Positions 8,593-17,963 of a stretch of 64,000 nucleotides of DNA are shown here, piece after piece. Origin of the DNA: Amycolatopsis bullii (GTDB lineage Bacteria; Actinomycetota; Actinomycetes; Mycobacteriales; Pseudonocardiaceae); contig NZ_BNAW01000001.1 in the NCBI RefSeq assembly GCF_014654205.1, forward strand, positions 124,001 through 188,000, written 5' to 3'. The translations under genes and the position numbers were made by a program. The first letter of the stretch is position 1; every line of letters begins with the position of its first letter. The notes under the pieces are model-generated. The model saw only the letters and a list, made by a program, of their open reading frames with translations. It was not told where the DNA came from and ran no database searches.

Positions 8593-9887
8593 CAGTTCTC
8601 GAGGAACCGGGTCAGGACGCGGGTGCCGAAGTGCAGGCCGTCCACCGGCACCCGCTCGTCCACCCCGTGCGCCATCGCCCGGTACGGGAACCCCTTCGGC
8701 AGCCACAGCGGCGCGAAGCCGTAGCAGTCGATCCCCAGCTGCGCGAACGCCTTCGCGTCCGTCCCGCCGCCCAGGCAGTACGGCACCACCACGGCTTCCG
8801 GGTCCTCCGCCTGCAACGCGCTCGCCATCGCGGTGAACCAGGGCGAGTCCACCGGCGCCTGCACCGGCGGCTGGTGCGCGACGAACTCGCGCGTCACGCC
8901 CTCGCCGAGCAGTTCGTCCAGCACGGCGAACAACTCCTCCTCGGTGCCCGGCAGCACCCGCACGTCGACCTGCGCGGTCGCCGTCGAGGGAATCACGTTC
9001 ACCTTGTAGCCCGCGTCCAGCATCGTCGGGGTCGTGCTGTTGCGGACGGTCGGCAGCACCAGCGAGCCCGCCGGCCCGAGCGCGGCGACGGCCGCGTCCA
9101 CGGAGTCCGAAGAGGACAGATCGACCGGGACGCCCAGCGCCGCGCCGGTCCGCTCCAGGAACGCCCGCACCGCCGGGGTCAGCGACACCGGCCAGCGGTG
9201 CGCGGCGATCCGGTGCAGCGCACCCACCAACCGGGTGACGGCGTTCTCGTCGTTCGGGCGCGAGCCGTGCCCGGCCCGGCCGCGTGCGGTCAGCCGCAGG
9301 TGCGCCGTCCCGCGCTCGGCCGTCCCGACCGGGTACAGGTGCACGTCCCGGCCGTCGGCCGCGGGCACGTGGTAGGTGTAGCCACCCGACTCGCTGATCG
9401 CCGCGGCGCACCCCTCGAACAACGACGGATGCCGGTCGACCAGCCAGTGCGCGCCCCACTCGCCGCGGTCCTCCTCGTCGGCGACGAACGCCAGCACCAA
9501 CTCCCGCCGCGGCCGCGCCCCGCCGGCCAGCGCCGCGAGCACCATCGCCACGAAGTCCTTCATGTCGGTCGCGCCGCGGCCCCACAGGTACCCGTCGCGC
9601 ACCTCGCCGGCGAACGGCGGCACCGACCAGTCCGCCGCGTCCGCCGGGACGACGTCCAGGTGCCCCTGCACCAGCAGCGCCGGCAGCGCCGGGTCGGTGC
9701 CCGGTACCCGCGCGATCACGCTCGCCCGGCCCGGTGCGGCCTCCAGGATCCGCGACGGGATGCCCAGGCCGTCCAGGAACGCGGCCACGTACTCCGCCGC
9801 CGGGCGCTCCGGGTTCGCGTCGTTGTTCCCGCGGTTGGTCGTGTCGAACCGGATCAGGTCCGCGCACAGCTCGACGACATCAGCCAT
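8589..9887 (-). CDS. M20-family metallopeptidase
   Basis: 432 residues, cytoplasmic M20/ArgE/DapE-type zinc peptidase. Metal-site motifs are GHLDVVP (His76, Asp78), WGRGATDMKD (Asp108) and ADEEDRGEWGAHWL (Glu138 catalytic, Glu139 ligand). A lid domain carries LRLTARGRAGHGSRP. Its ATG overlaps the dppA stop by 8 bp (9880-9887), so the two are translationally coupled. Beside a peptide importer it probably hydrolyses imported peptides or N-acyl amino acids. Confidence 0.9.
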   Translation of the reverse strand: MADVVELCADLIRFDTTNRGNNDANPERPAAEYVAAFLDGLGIPSRILEAAPGRASVIARVPGTDPALPALLVQGHLDVVPADAADWSVPPFAGEVRDGYLWGRGATDMKDFVAMVLAALAGGARPRRELVLAFVADEEDRGEWGAHWLVDRHPSLFEGCAAAISESGGYTYHVPAADGRDVHLYPVGTAERGTAHLRLTARGRAGHGSRPNDENAVTRLVGALHRIAAHRWPVSLTPAVRAFLERTGAALGVPVDLSSSDSVDAAVAALGPAGSLVLPTVRNSTTPTMLDAGYKVNVIPSTATAQVDVRVLPGTEEELFAVLDELLGEGVTREFVAHQPPVQAPVDSPWFTAMASALQAEDPEAVVVPYCLGGGTDAKAFAQLGIDCYGFAPLWLPKGFPYRAMAHGVDERVPVDGLHFGTRVLTRFLENC

Positions 9888-10707
9888 AGATACCCTGCAC
9901 CGCCCCCGCCGCGATCGCCGTGACCACCTTGAAGCACTTCATCGCCTCGGTCATGGTCGGCGCGTCGAACCCGACCCGCCGCGTCCCGATCTGCTCCACC
10001 GTCGGGATCACCGCCGTCGCCTGGGCCAGGTGGCTGGCGTCGAACTCCACCTCGATCCGGTGCGGGCCGGCCTGCCGTTCCTCCCGGCCGGCCCGGCCCA
10101 CCGCGTCGGCCGCGGCGCCGGTCAGCAGCTCCGCCGTGCGCGCGGGCGGCAGGCAGATCGCCGCGTACCGGCTCACGCATTCCTTCACCTGGACCAGCTC
10201 CGCCTCCGGAGCGTAATCACGGGCGTCGTCACACGTTTTGTCGTCACCCGAAACGAGCAGGACAGGGACCCCGTACTCCGCGGCCATGCCCGCGTTCAGC
10301 CGGCCCTCGCTCGCCGGGACGTCGTCCAGCCACACCCCGGTGATCTGGTTCTCCAGGTAGGTGTGGGAAAGCACGCCGTCGAAGCCCGCGCCGGCGTGGT
10401 AGCCGAGGAACACCACACCGTCCACACCGGAATCGATGCCCTGCATCATCGACAGCGGCTTGTGCCGCCCGGTGAGCATCCGCGCCCGCGGGTCGAGGTC
10501 CTCCAGCAGCAGGTTCCGTTGCGAGGAATGGGCTTCGTTGACCAGCACGTCACTCGCCCCGGCCTCGTACAGCCCGGCCAGCACCGCGTTGACGTCGCCG
10601 GTGAACAGGCGCCGGAAGCGGTCCCACTGCGGCGAACCGGGCACGACGTCGTCGGTCCAGGTCACGCCGGTGGCGCCCTCCATGTCCGCCGAGATCAGGA
10701 TGCGCAT
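9880..10707 (-). CDS. dppA: D-aminopeptidase, M55 family (DppA)
   Basis: 275 residues. DppA is a zinc D-aminopeptidase that releases D-amino acids such as D-Ala from D-Ala-D-Ala. The start at 10707 (MRILISADMEG) puts the metal ligands Asp8, Glu10, His60 (NEAHSS) and His104 (GYHAGAG), and the catalytic His115, at the same numbers as in Bacillus subtilis DppA as I recall it, which supports this start. An upstream ATG at 10758 would add 17 residues outside the family pattern. TAGAGT upstream could serve a leaderless transcript. It forms an operon with the M20 peptidase and is divergent from a peptide ABC importer, a dpp-like arrangement. Confidence 0.92.
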   Translation of the reverse strand: MRILISADMEGATGVTWTDDVVPGSPQWDRFRRLFTGDVNAVLAGLYEAGASDVLVNEAHSSQRNLLLEDLDPRARMLTGRHKPLSMMQGIDSGVDGVVFLGYHAGAGFDGVLSHTYLENQITGVWLDDVPASEGRLNAGMAAEYGVPVLLVSGDDKTCDDARDYAPEAELVQVKECVSRYAAICLPPARTAELLTGAAADAVGRAGREERQAGPHRIEVEFDASHLAQATAVIPTVEQIGTRRVGFDAPTMTEAMKCFKVVTAIAAGAVQGIYG

Positions 10708-10823
10708 GCCGCGCACTCTAGCCAGCACGCCCGGGCCCCGGACGCGGAACGCCGCCATTGCCGGATGTCACTCAGCGTGACGATCAGGGCGTCGATAACG
10801 ATCGGGCACCTGCCGAGGTGGCA

Positions 10824-10850
10824 ACATATTGCGCGGTTGTCCCGATATGT
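10824..10850. promoter_or_regulatory. ACATAT-N15-ATATGT inverted repeat before the ABC importer
   Basis: ACATAT (10824-10829) and ATATGT (10845-10850) form a 6-bp inverted repeat in the AT-enriched 180-bp spacer between dppA and the importer. It lies 38 bp before the first importer gene. Likely an operator or part of the importer promoter; no -35/-10 pair is clear. Confidence 0.35.
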
Positions 10851-10888
10851 GGTTACTTCTCGTCCTTGGGGAGGCTCACAAGCGAACG

Positions 10889-12721
10889 ATGGGGTGGTTT
10901 TCGGTGCAGGTGCAACACAGAACCGGGCGTCTGGCCCGCGTGGGCGCGGTCGTCGCGGCCGCGACGCTGGCGGCGATCCCGCTCGCCGTTCCCGCCCAGG
11001 CCCAGCAGGGCAAGGTGCTGCGGGTCGCGCTCACCACCGGCATCGACCACCTCAACCCGTTCACCGCGGCGCTCTCGGCCTCCACGCAGATCGGCCGGTT
11101 CACCTTCGAGTTCCTGACCATCCCGAACGCGGAGAAGGCCGAAGCCTCGCCCGCGCTCGCGGAGTCGTGGACCCCGTCCCCGGACAAGCTGACCTGGACC
11201 TTCAAGATCCGCAGCGGCGTCAAGTGGAGCGACGGGCAGCCGGTGACCGCCAAGGACGCGGCCTTCACCTTCAACCGCATGCTCACCGACGAGAACGCCC
11301 GCACCGCCAACGGCAACTACGTCGCCAACTTCGAGACGGTCACCGCCCCCGACGACACCACGCTCGTCATCAAGACCAAGGCCGTCCAGGTCAACATGAA
11401 CCTGCTCGACGTGCCGATCGTGCCCCAGCACATCTGGGAGCCGATCAAGGACCTCAAGGACCCCTCGACCGACACCCTCGCCATCGCCGGTGTCTCCGAC
11501 GGCCCCTTCCAGCTCACCGAGTACAAGCCGAACGAGTACGTCAAGTTCAAGGCCAACAAGGACTACTGGCGCGGCGCCCCCAAGGTCGACGAACTGCAGC
11601 TGCTGGTGTTCAAGGACACCGAAGCCGCGGTCAACGCGCTCAAGCAGGGCGAAGTCGACGTCATCAACCGGCTCAACCCCAACCAGTTCGCCGCGCTGCA
11701 GGGCCAGCAGGGCATCACCACCAACGCCGCCCCCGGCCGCCGCTACGACGAGCTGTCGATCAACTTCGGCGTCACCGACAACGCCAACAACCCGATCGGC
11801 GACGGCAACCCGGTCCTCAAGGACATCAACCTCCGCAAGGCCATCACCCAGGCGGTGGACACCCAGGCCATCGTCGACAAGGTCCTCAAGGGCCTCGGCC
11901 AGGTCGGCGGCGGCGTCGTGCCCGCCATCTACGCCGACTACCACTGGGACCCCAGCGCCAGCGAGAAGGTCAAGTTCGACCTCGCCGCCGCCAACGCGAC
12001 CCTCGACCAGGCCGGCTACCCGAAGGGCCCCGACGGCGTCCGCACCGCCCCCGGCGGCGCCAAGCTCGAACTGCGCCTGACCGGCCACGCCAACCGCAGC
12101 TACGACCAGGGCGTCGCCCAGTACGTCACCGGCTGGCTCAAGGACATCGGCATCACCGTCAAGCAGGACCTCGTCTCCGACGACGAACTGTCCGACCGCA
12201 CCGCCGTCGGCAAGTACGACCTCGCCATCGGCGGCTACGGCACCAACCCCGACCCGGACTACGCCCTCTCGCTGCACACCTGCGGCGCGCGTCCCGCCCC
12301 GGACGGCAAGGGCGGCAGCACCGACACGTTCTTCTGCGACGCCGCCTACGACGAGCTCTACAAGAAGCAGCTCACCGAAACCGACGACGCCAAGCGCGCC
12401 GAGTACGTCAAGCAGGCACAGGCCCGGCTCTACAGCCAGTTCCCGACGATCGTGCTCGACTACCAGAACAGCCTCGAGGCCTACCGCTCCGACAAGTTCT
12501 CCGGCTTCACCACCCAGCCGCAGCCCAAGGGCGCCATCCTCGAGCAGACCGGCTACTGGGGCGTCTACGGCGCCACCCCCGCCGGCACCACGAACGCAGC
12601 CGACTCCGGCAGCAGCAACACCGTGCTGTGGATCGTCATCGGCGCGGTCGTCGTGGTCGTGCTCGTCGGCGGCGGCATCGTGCTCAGCCGCCGCGGCAAG
12701 ACCGCAGAGGACCGCGAGTAA
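10889..12721 (+). CDS. family 5 peptide-binding protein with C-terminal membrane anchor
   Basis: 610 residues, extracellular solute-binding protein family 5 (DppA/OppA fold; this is not the M55 enzyme). It has a signal peptide (LARVGAVVAAATLAAIPLAV ending AQA) with no lipobox cysteine. Binding-domain signatures are LRVALTTGIDHLNPF, WTFKIRSGVKWSDG and VNALKQGEVDVI. Instead of an N-terminal lipid there is a C-terminal helix at about 575-600 (VLWIVIGAVVVVVLVGGG) followed by SRRGK, which would anchor it on the outer membrane face. ATG 10889 is used; GTG 10904, 6 nt after GGGGTGG, is an alternative. It is first in a five-function importer operon. Confidence 0.88.
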   Translation: MGWFSVQVQHRTGRLARVGAVVAAATLAAIPLAVPAQAQQGKVLRVALTTGIDHLNPFTAALSASTQIGRFTFEFLTIPNAEKAEASPALAESWTPSPDKLTWTFKIRSGVKWSDGQPVTAKDAAFTFNRMLTDENARTANGNYVANFETVTAPDDTTLVIKTKAVQVNMNLLDVPIVPQHIWEPIKDLKDPSTDTLAIAGVSDGPFQLTEYKPNEYVKFKANKDYWRGAPKVDELQLLVFKDTEAAVNALKQGEVDVINRLNPNQFAALQGQQGITTNAAPGRRYDELSINFGVTDNANNPIGDGNPVLKDINLRKAITQAVDTQAIVDKVLKGLGQVGGGVVPAIYADYHWDPSASEKVKFDLAAANATLDQAGYPKGPDGVRTAPGGAKLELRLTGHANRSYDQGVAQYVTGWLKDIGITVKQDLVSDDELSDRTAVGKYDLAIGGYGTNPDPDYALSLHTCGARPAPDGKGGSTDTFFCDAAYDELYKKQLTETDDAKRAEYVKQAQARLYSQFPTIVLDYQNSLEAYRSDKFSGFTTQPQPKGAILEQTGYWGVYGATPAGTTNAADSGSSNTVLWIVIGAVVVVVLVGGGIVLSRRGKTAEDRE

Positions 12722-12724
12722 GAC

Positions 12725-13750
12725 ATGACCACCCCCGACCAGGCCGCGGTGCTCATCGACCCCGACGAGCACCGCGGCGGGACCGGCACGGCCCGGTTCG
12801 TCCTCACCAAGATCGCCGAAGCGCTGATCAGCATCGTGCTGGTGATCGTGCTGTTCTTCTTCCTCTTCCGGATGCTGCCCGGCGACCCGGTCGCGGCGAT
12901 GACCCGCGACCGCGTCACCAGCCCCCAGCAGATCGCCGAACTGCGCGAGAAGATGGGCGTCGACAAGCCCGTCTTCGTCCAGTTCGGCAGCTACTTCTGG
13001 AACCTGCTGCACGGCGACCTCGGCGAATCCCGGCTGCTCAACAACGGCCGCCCGGTCGCCGACATGATCGGCGAACGCCTGTGGCCGACCATCCTGCTCG
13101 TCGGCAGCGCCACCGTGCTCGCCGTCCTCCTCGGCCTCTGGCTCGGCATCCGCGCCGCCTGGCGCCGCGACAGCTTCTTCGACCGCTCCCAGACCGGGAT
13201 CGCCCTGACGCTGTGGTCGGTCCCGCAGTTCTGGCTCGGCCTGATGCTGCTCGTGGTGACCGGCGGCCTGTTCCCCAGCCGCGGCATGCACTCACCCGAC
13301 GCCGCGTCCGACGTCTTCTCCCAGACCCTCGACGTCCTGCACCACCTGGTGCTGCCGTGCGTGACGCTGCTGGCGGTGTTCTACGCCCAGTACATGCTGA
13401 TCATGCGGTCGTCGCTGCTGGGGGAGATGAACGCCGACTACCTCACCACCGCCCGCGCCAAGGGCCTGCGCGACGACCTCGTCCGCCGCCGCCACGCCGT
13501 CCCCAACGCCCTGCTGCCCACCACCACGCTGGTGTTCATGCAGTTCGGCCACGTCCTCGCCGGCGCGGTCACCGTCGAAGCCGTGTTCAGCTGGCCCGGC
13601 CTCGGCCAGCTCACCTACGAGGCCCTGCACGGCCCCGACCTGCCGGTGCTCCAAGGCGTCTTCACCGTGCTGGCGAGCGCGGTGGTGCTGATGAACCTGC
13701 TCGCGGAACTGCTCTACCGCGTGCTCGACCCCAGGGTGCGTACCTCATGA
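12725..13750 (+). CDS. peptide ABC transporter permease, DppB type
   Basis: 341 residues with six predicted membrane helices. The first is long (ALISIVLVIVLFFFLFRMLPG), followed by the periplasmic loop and RDRVTSPQQIAELREKMG, both characteristic of DppB/OppB. The EAA coupling loop is ADYLTTARAKGLRDDLVRRRH. It forms the channel with the next permease. It starts 3 bp after the binding protein and its stop overlaps the next ATG (ATGA), so coupled translation is expected. Confidence 0.9.
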   Translation: MTTPDQAAVLIDPDEHRGGTGTARFVLTKIAEALISIVLVIVLFFFLFRMLPGDPVAAMTRDRVTSPQQIAELREKMGVDKPVFVQFGSYFWNLLHGDLGESRLLNNGRPVADMIGERLWPTILLVGSATVLAVLLGLWLGIRAAWRRDSFFDRSQTGIALTLWSVPQFWLGLMLLVVTGGLFPSRGMHSPDAASDVFSQTLDVLHHLVLPCVTLLAVFYAQYMLIMRSSLLGEMNADYLTTARAKGLRDDLVRRRHAVPNALLPTTTLVFMQFGHVLAGAVTVEAVFSWPGLGQLTYEALHGPDLPVLQGVFTVLASAVVLMNLLAELLYRVLDPRVRTS

Positions 13751-14643
13751 CCACCGCCGAGACACCGCGGCAGATCGCCTGGGCCCGCCGCCGCGCGTCG
13801 CTGACCAGGACCTGGCACGAGTTCGCCGGCCAGCGGGCCGCCCTCGCCGGGCTCGTCCTGCTCGGCGCCACCGTGCTCGTCGCCCTGCTCCTGCCGCTGA
13901 TCAGCGACGAGACCGGCCTCGACGTCACCAAGGCCACCGGGGTACCGCTGTCCCCGCCGAACGCCGACTTCTGGCTCGGCACCGACAACTTCGGCCGCTC
14001 GGTGCTGCTCATGACCGTCTGGGGCACCCGGATCTCCCTGCTCGTCGGGTTCTCCGCCGCCCTGCTGTCGGTCGTCATCGGCACCCTGATCGGCATCACC
14101 GCCGCCCACTTCGGCGGCTGGGTGTCGGCCACCCTGCTGCGGTTCACCGACTTCTTCCTGGTCCTGCCCTCGCTGATCCTCGCGATCGCGCTCTCGGCCG
14201 TGCTGCCGAGGGGCGTCGGCACGATCATCCTCGCCATCGGCCTCACCGCCTGGCCCAGCACCGCCCGGCTCGTCCGCGCGCAGACGCTGACCATCGAGAG
14301 CCGCCCCTACATCGAGCGCGCCCACGCCCTCGGCGGCGGCCACCTGCACATCATCGGACGGCACGTGCTGCCCGGCGTGATGCCGCTCGTGCTGGCCAAC
14401 ACCACCCTCGTCGTCGGCAACGCCGTCATCGCCGACGCGACCCTGTCCTTCCTCGGCGCCGGCGACGCCAACTCCGTCAGCTGGGGCAAGGTGCTGGAAG
14501 ACGCGCTCAACAACGGCGCCATCAGCCGCGGCGCCTGGTGGAACGTGCTCCCGCCCGGCATCGCCATCGTCCTCGTCGTCCTCTTCTTCACCCTGGTCGG
14601 CCGGGGCCTGGAGACCGTGTTCAACCCGAGGTTGAAGAAGTGA
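13747..14643 (+). CDS. peptide ABC transporter permease, DppC type
   Basis: 298 residues. A DppC/OppC N-terminus (WHEFAGQRAALAGLVLLG) and the conserved HWLGTD-like FWLGTDNFGRSV are followed by five more helices. The EAA loop is SRPYIERAHALGGGHLHIIGRH. The ATG overlaps the dppB-type stop as ATGA, and the stop overlaps the GTG of the ATPase gene. Confidence 0.9.
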   Translation: MTTAETPRQIAWARRRASLTRTWHEFAGQRAALAGLVLLGATVLVALLLPLISDETGLDVTKATGVPLSPPNADFWLGTDNFGRSVLLMTVWGTRISLLVGFSAALLSVVIGTLIGITAAHFGGWVSATLLRFTDFFLVLPSLILAIALSAVLPRGVGTIILAIGLTAWPSTARLVRAQTLTIESRPYIERAHALGGGHLHIIGRHVLPGVMPLVLANTTLVVGNAVIADATLSFLGAGDANSVSWGKVLEDALNNGAISRGAWWNVLPPGIAIVLVVLFFTLVGRGLETVFNPRLKK

Positions 14644-16292
14644 CCACCCCGCTGCTGCAGCTCACCGACCTCAACGTCACCTACGCGGTGGGGGAGAAGG
14701 ACGTGCCCGCCGTCCGCGGCGTCGGCCTCACCCTCGACCCCGGCGGCACCCTCGGCGTGGCCGGCGAATCCGGCTCCGGCAAGTCCACCGTCGCGATGAG
14801 CGTGCTGCGGCTCCTGCCGCGCACCGCGAAGATCACCGGCGAAATCCTCCTCGACGGCGAAGACATCACCACCATGAAGTGGGGCCGGCTGCGCGCGGTC
14901 CGCTGGGCCGAGGCGTCGGTGGTGTTCCAGGGCGCCATGCACGCACTCAACCCCGTCCGCAAGATCGGCGAGCAGATCGCCGAACCACTGCGGCTGCACC
15001 CGCCCTCGGGTGGGGCCCTCACCGACAGCCAGGTCGACGCCCGCGTCGCCGAACTGCTCACCCAGGTCGACCTGCCCCCGAGCCGGGCCGGTGCCTACCC
15101 CCACGAACTGTCCGGCGGGCAGAAGCAGCGCGTCATGATCGCCATGGCCCTGGCCTGCTCGCCCCGGCTGATCATCGCCGACGAGCCGACCACGGCGCTG
15201 GACGTCATCGTCCAGGCCCAGGTCCTCGCGCTGCTGTCCAAGCTGGTCGCCGAACAGGGCATCGGGCTGATCATGATCAGCCACGACCTGTCCGTGCTCG
15301 CCGCCACCTGCGAACGCATCGCGGTGATGTACGACGGGCAGATCGTCGAAGAAGGCCCCAGCGCCGAAGTGATGGGCTCGCCCCGGCACGAGCACACGCG
15401 CGCGCTCGCCGCGGCGTTCCCGACGGTCGGCGACCCGGTGTCCCGCTTCGCCCCGGCCACCAGCAACCCGCTGCCGCCCGAACCCGCCGGCCGGGTCGCG
15501 GGCGGAGAGCCGCTGCTGGCCGCGGAGAACCTGCGCGTGTCCTTCCGCGACCGCACCGGCAAGCGGATCGACGCCGTCGCCGGGGTCGACCTCACCGTGT
15601 CCCGCGACGAGATCGTGGCCCTGGTCGGGCAGTCCGGCTCCGGCAAGACCACGCTCGCCCGCACCCTGCTCGGCCTGCAGAAACCCGACTCCGGCGTGGT
15701 CCGCTACGCCGGGAAACCCGTCCCGGCCTCCGGCGCGGGGCTCAAGGCCTACCGCCGTCAGGTCCAGCTCGTCCTGCAGGACCCGACGAGTGCGCTGAAC
15801 CCGGCCCACACGGTGTACGAGGCCGTCGCCGAAGGGCCGCGGATCCACCGGCTCGCCGACGAGCGGGACGTCGTCCACCGGGCCCTGGAAGCCGCCGAAC
15901 TGCGGCCCGCGGAGAAGTACGCCGACCGGCTCCCGCACCAGCTCTCCGGCGGCCAGCGCCAGCGCGTCGTCATCGCCGGGGCGCTGGCGCTCGAACCGTC
16001 GGTGGTGGTGGCCGACGAACCGGTGGCGTCCCTGGACGCCTCCGTCCGCGGCGAAATCCTCGCTTTGCTGCTGCGGCTGCGCCGCGAACTCGGCCTCGCG
16101 GCGCTGGTGATCACCCACGACCTGGGCCTGGCCTGGAACATCGCCGACCGCGTCGCCGTGATGTACCGCGGGGAGCTCGTCGAAACCGGAACCGTGGAGC
16201 AGGTCCTGCTCGACCCGCAGCACGAGTACACGAAGTCGCTGCTGGCCGCCCTGCCGGGCGGCACCGCCCAGCACCGCGCCGTCGGAACCTGA
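14640..16292 (+). CDS. fused double ATPase of the peptide ABC importer (DppD-DppF)
   Basis: 550 residues with two complete nucleotide-binding domains. The first has Walker [10 protein letters not shown], signature LSGGQKQR and Walker [13 protein letters not shown]. The second starts at about 290 with [17 protein letters not shown] and [12 protein letters not shown]. The short C-terminal stretch after each is typical of oligopeptide ATPases. In most bacteria these are separate DppD and DppF proteins; here they are one polypeptide. GTG 14640 overlaps the preceding TGA. It powers import of peptides for the divergent D-aminopeptidase/M20 pair, by inference. Confidence 0.92.
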   Translation: MTTPLLQLTDLNVTYAVGEKDVPAVRGVGLTLDPGGTLGVAGESGSGKSTVAMSVLRLLPRTAKITGEILLDGEDITTMKWGRLRAVRWAEASVVFQGAMHALNPVRKIGEQIAEPLRLHPPSGGALTDSQVDARVAELLTQVDLPPSRAGAYPHELSGGQKQRVMIAMALACSPRLIIADEPTTALDVIVQAQVLALLSKLVAEQGIGLIMISHDLSVLAATCERIAVMYDGQIVEEGPSAEVMGSPRHEHTRALAAAFPTVGDPVSRFAPATSNPLPPEPAGRVAGGEPLLAAENLRVSFRDRTGKRIDAVAGVDLTVSRDEIVALVGQSGSGKTTLARTLLGLQKPDSGVVRYAGKPVPASGAGLKAYRRQVQLVLQDPTSALNPAHTVYEAVAEGPRIHRLADERDVVHRALEAAELRPAEKYADRLPHQLSGGQRQRVVIAGALALEPSVVVADEPVASLDASVRGEILALLLRLRRELGLAALVITHDLGLAWNIADRVAVMYRGELVETGTVEQVLLDPQHEYTKSLLAALPGGTAQHRAVGT

Positions 16293-16350
16293 TCCCGCCC
16301 GCGGCACCCGGGAAACCGGCACTGCGGGAACCCCGCACGAGCGCAGTGTG

Positions 16351-16356
16351 TAATCT
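16351..16356 (+). promoter_or_regulatory. extended -10 box of the mannosyltransferase gene
   Basis: TAATCT preceded by TGTG gives an extended -10 element 10 nt before ATG 16367. It predicts a leader of only a few bases and separates this gene transcriptionally from the importer operon. Confidence 0.45.
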
Positions 16357-16366
16357 CCGAACGGAA

Positions 16367-17902
16367 ATGGCGACCACCACCGACCCCGCACAGACCCCCT
16401 CGACCGGCCTGGCCGAGCGGCTCCGCGTGCCCTCGCGATTCCCCTACCGCACGATCGCGATGGGCACCGTCGGCAGCACCCTGCTGATGATCGCCGCCCT
16501 CGGCGCGGGCGGCATCCTGATCTCCGACCCCGTGCTCGGCCACGGCCCGCTCTCCTGGGTCCGCTACGGCCACGGGCGCATGCTCGCCAACGCCGTTCTC
16601 TACACCGGCTTCGGCATGGTCGTGTGGGCGTGGGTCCGGCTCGGCCGCTACGTGCTCGCCGGCCGCATCGGCAGCCGCCCGATCCTGGTCGCCGCCGGCT
16701 GCTGGATGGCGCCGCTGCTGGTGTCGCCGCCGCTGTTCACCCGCGACGTCTTCTCCTACCTCGGCCAGGGCGCCCAGCTGCTCTACGGCCTCGACCCGTA
16801 CGCCAACGGCCCGGCCGAGCTCGACGTGCTGCCGAACGTGGTGCAGAACGTCCACCCGCTCTGGCAGACCACCCCGGCCCCGTACGGGCCGCTGTTCCTG
16901 CTGATCTCCAAGGGCGTGGTCGCCACCACCGGCGACAACATGATCCTCGGCGTCATCCTCATGCGCGTCGTGCTGCTGGTGGGCCTCGCCGGCACGCTGT
17001 GGGCGCTGCCGCGGCTGGTCAAGCACCTCGGCGGCAAGCTCCCGGTCGCCCTGTGGCTCGCGGTGGCCAGCCCGATGATGGTGATCCACCTCTTCGGCGG
17101 CCCGCACAACGACCTGATGATGCTCGCGTTCCTCACCATCGGCGTCCTCGCCGCCCTGGAGCGCAAGCACGTCGTCGCGGTCGTCCTGGTCACCATCGGC
17201 ATGCTGATCAAGCCCACCGCGGCGATCGCGCTGCCGTTCATCGTCTGGATGTGGGCCAACCACCTCACCGGCGAGTCGAAGGTCCGCAACTTCCTGCGCG
17301 CCGGCGCCGCGTCGGTGGGCCTGTTCCTGCCGGTGTTCGTCGCGGGCACCTGGATCTCGCTGGGATCGCTCAACCTCGGCTGGTGGTCCGGGCTCAAGGC
17401 CCCGCAGCTCATCGCGAACTGGCTCAACATCCCCACCGGCATCGGCGAGGTGTTCTACAACCTGGTCCACCTGATCGTGGACGTCCAGGTCTCGCCGTTC
17501 GTGACGGTCGCCCGCGCGGCCGGCATGCTGGTGCTGATCGGCTTCGGCGTCCGCCAGTGGTGGCTCGCCCGCGGCGGCGGCACGGAGGCGGTCTACCGGG
17601 CCGGCATCTCCCTGCTGGCCGTGGCGATCCTCATGCCGCCGACCCTCCCGTGGTACCTGACCTGGGGTTTCGTGCTCCTGTCGGCGTTCAAGTGGCAGCC
17701 GCGGCACCTGGCGCTGGTGGTGGCCGTGTCGGTGTTCGTGACGCTGGTGTACTACCCGACGGGCGAGCAGGCCCTGTACGACTGGTGGTTCATCGCCGGG
17801 GTCGTGCTGGCCAGCCTGTACTCGGCGGCTTCGCTGCTGCGCCCGGACCCGCTCGGCATCATCGACGCCTGGCGCCGCCCGGAAAAGTTCCTCCGCGACT
17901 GA
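16367..17902 (+). CDS. polyprenol-phosphomannose-dependent alpha-1,6-mannosyltransferase, MptA/MptB family
   Basis: 511 residues, an integral membrane GT-C-type enzyme with about 11-13 hydrophobic helices. The family signature runs SPPLFTRDVFSYLGQGAQLL then GLDPYANGP, with the acidic pair of the first extracytoplasmic loop, and later HLFGGPHNDLMML and LPWYLTWG. In mycobacteria and corynebacteria the family elongates the alpha-1,6-mannan core of lipomannan using decaprenyl-phosphomannose. Which paralogue (MptA or MptB) this is cannot be settled here. Its stop lies 18 bp before a strong bidirectional terminator. Confidence 0.85.
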   Translation: MATTTDPAQTPSTGLAERLRVPSRFPYRTIAMGTVGSTLLMIAALGAGGILISDPVLGHGPLSWVRYGHGRMLANAVLYTGFGMVVWAWVRLGRYVLAGRIGSRPILVAAGCWMAPLLVSPPLFTRDVFSYLGQGAQLLYGLDPYANGPAELDVLPNVVQNVHPLWQTTPAPYGPLFLLISKGVVATTGDNMILGVILMRVVLLVGLAGTLWALPRLVKHLGGKLPVALWLAVASPMMVIHLFGGPHNDLMMLAFLTIGVLAALERKHVVAVVLVTIGMLIKPTAAIALPFIVWMWANHLTGESKVRNFLRAGAASVGLFLPVFVAGTWISLGSLNLGWWSGLKAPQLIANWLNIPTGIGEVFYNLVHLIVDVQVSPFVTVARAAGMLVLIGFGVRQWWLARGGGTEAVYRAGISLLAVAILMPPTLPWYLTWGFVLLSAFKWQPRHLALVVAVSVFVTLVYYPTGEQALYDWWFIAGVVLASLYSAASLLRPDPLGIIDAWRRPEKFLRD

Positions 17903-17919
17903 CCGATCTCCCGCGGCCC

Positions 17920-17963
17920 TCGTGAGTGGTAAGGCGGGTTGGAACCCGCCTTACCACTCACGA
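17920..17963. terminator. bidirectional terminator, 21-bp arms with 2-nt loop
   Basis: 17920-17940 is the exact reverse complement of 17943-17963 (core GTGAGTGGTAAGGCGGGTT). It sits between the convergent mannosyltransferase and PPOX genes; the PPOX stop codon (17958-17960) is inside the right arm. No T-run follows, as is usual for actinobacterial intrinsic terminators. Confidence 0.8.

Noticed and set aside
9562..14643. Single very long open frame across dppA, the binding protein and permeases
   Set aside because: Only its last part (from 13747) encodes a real DppC permease; the rest is a shadow of genes in other frames.
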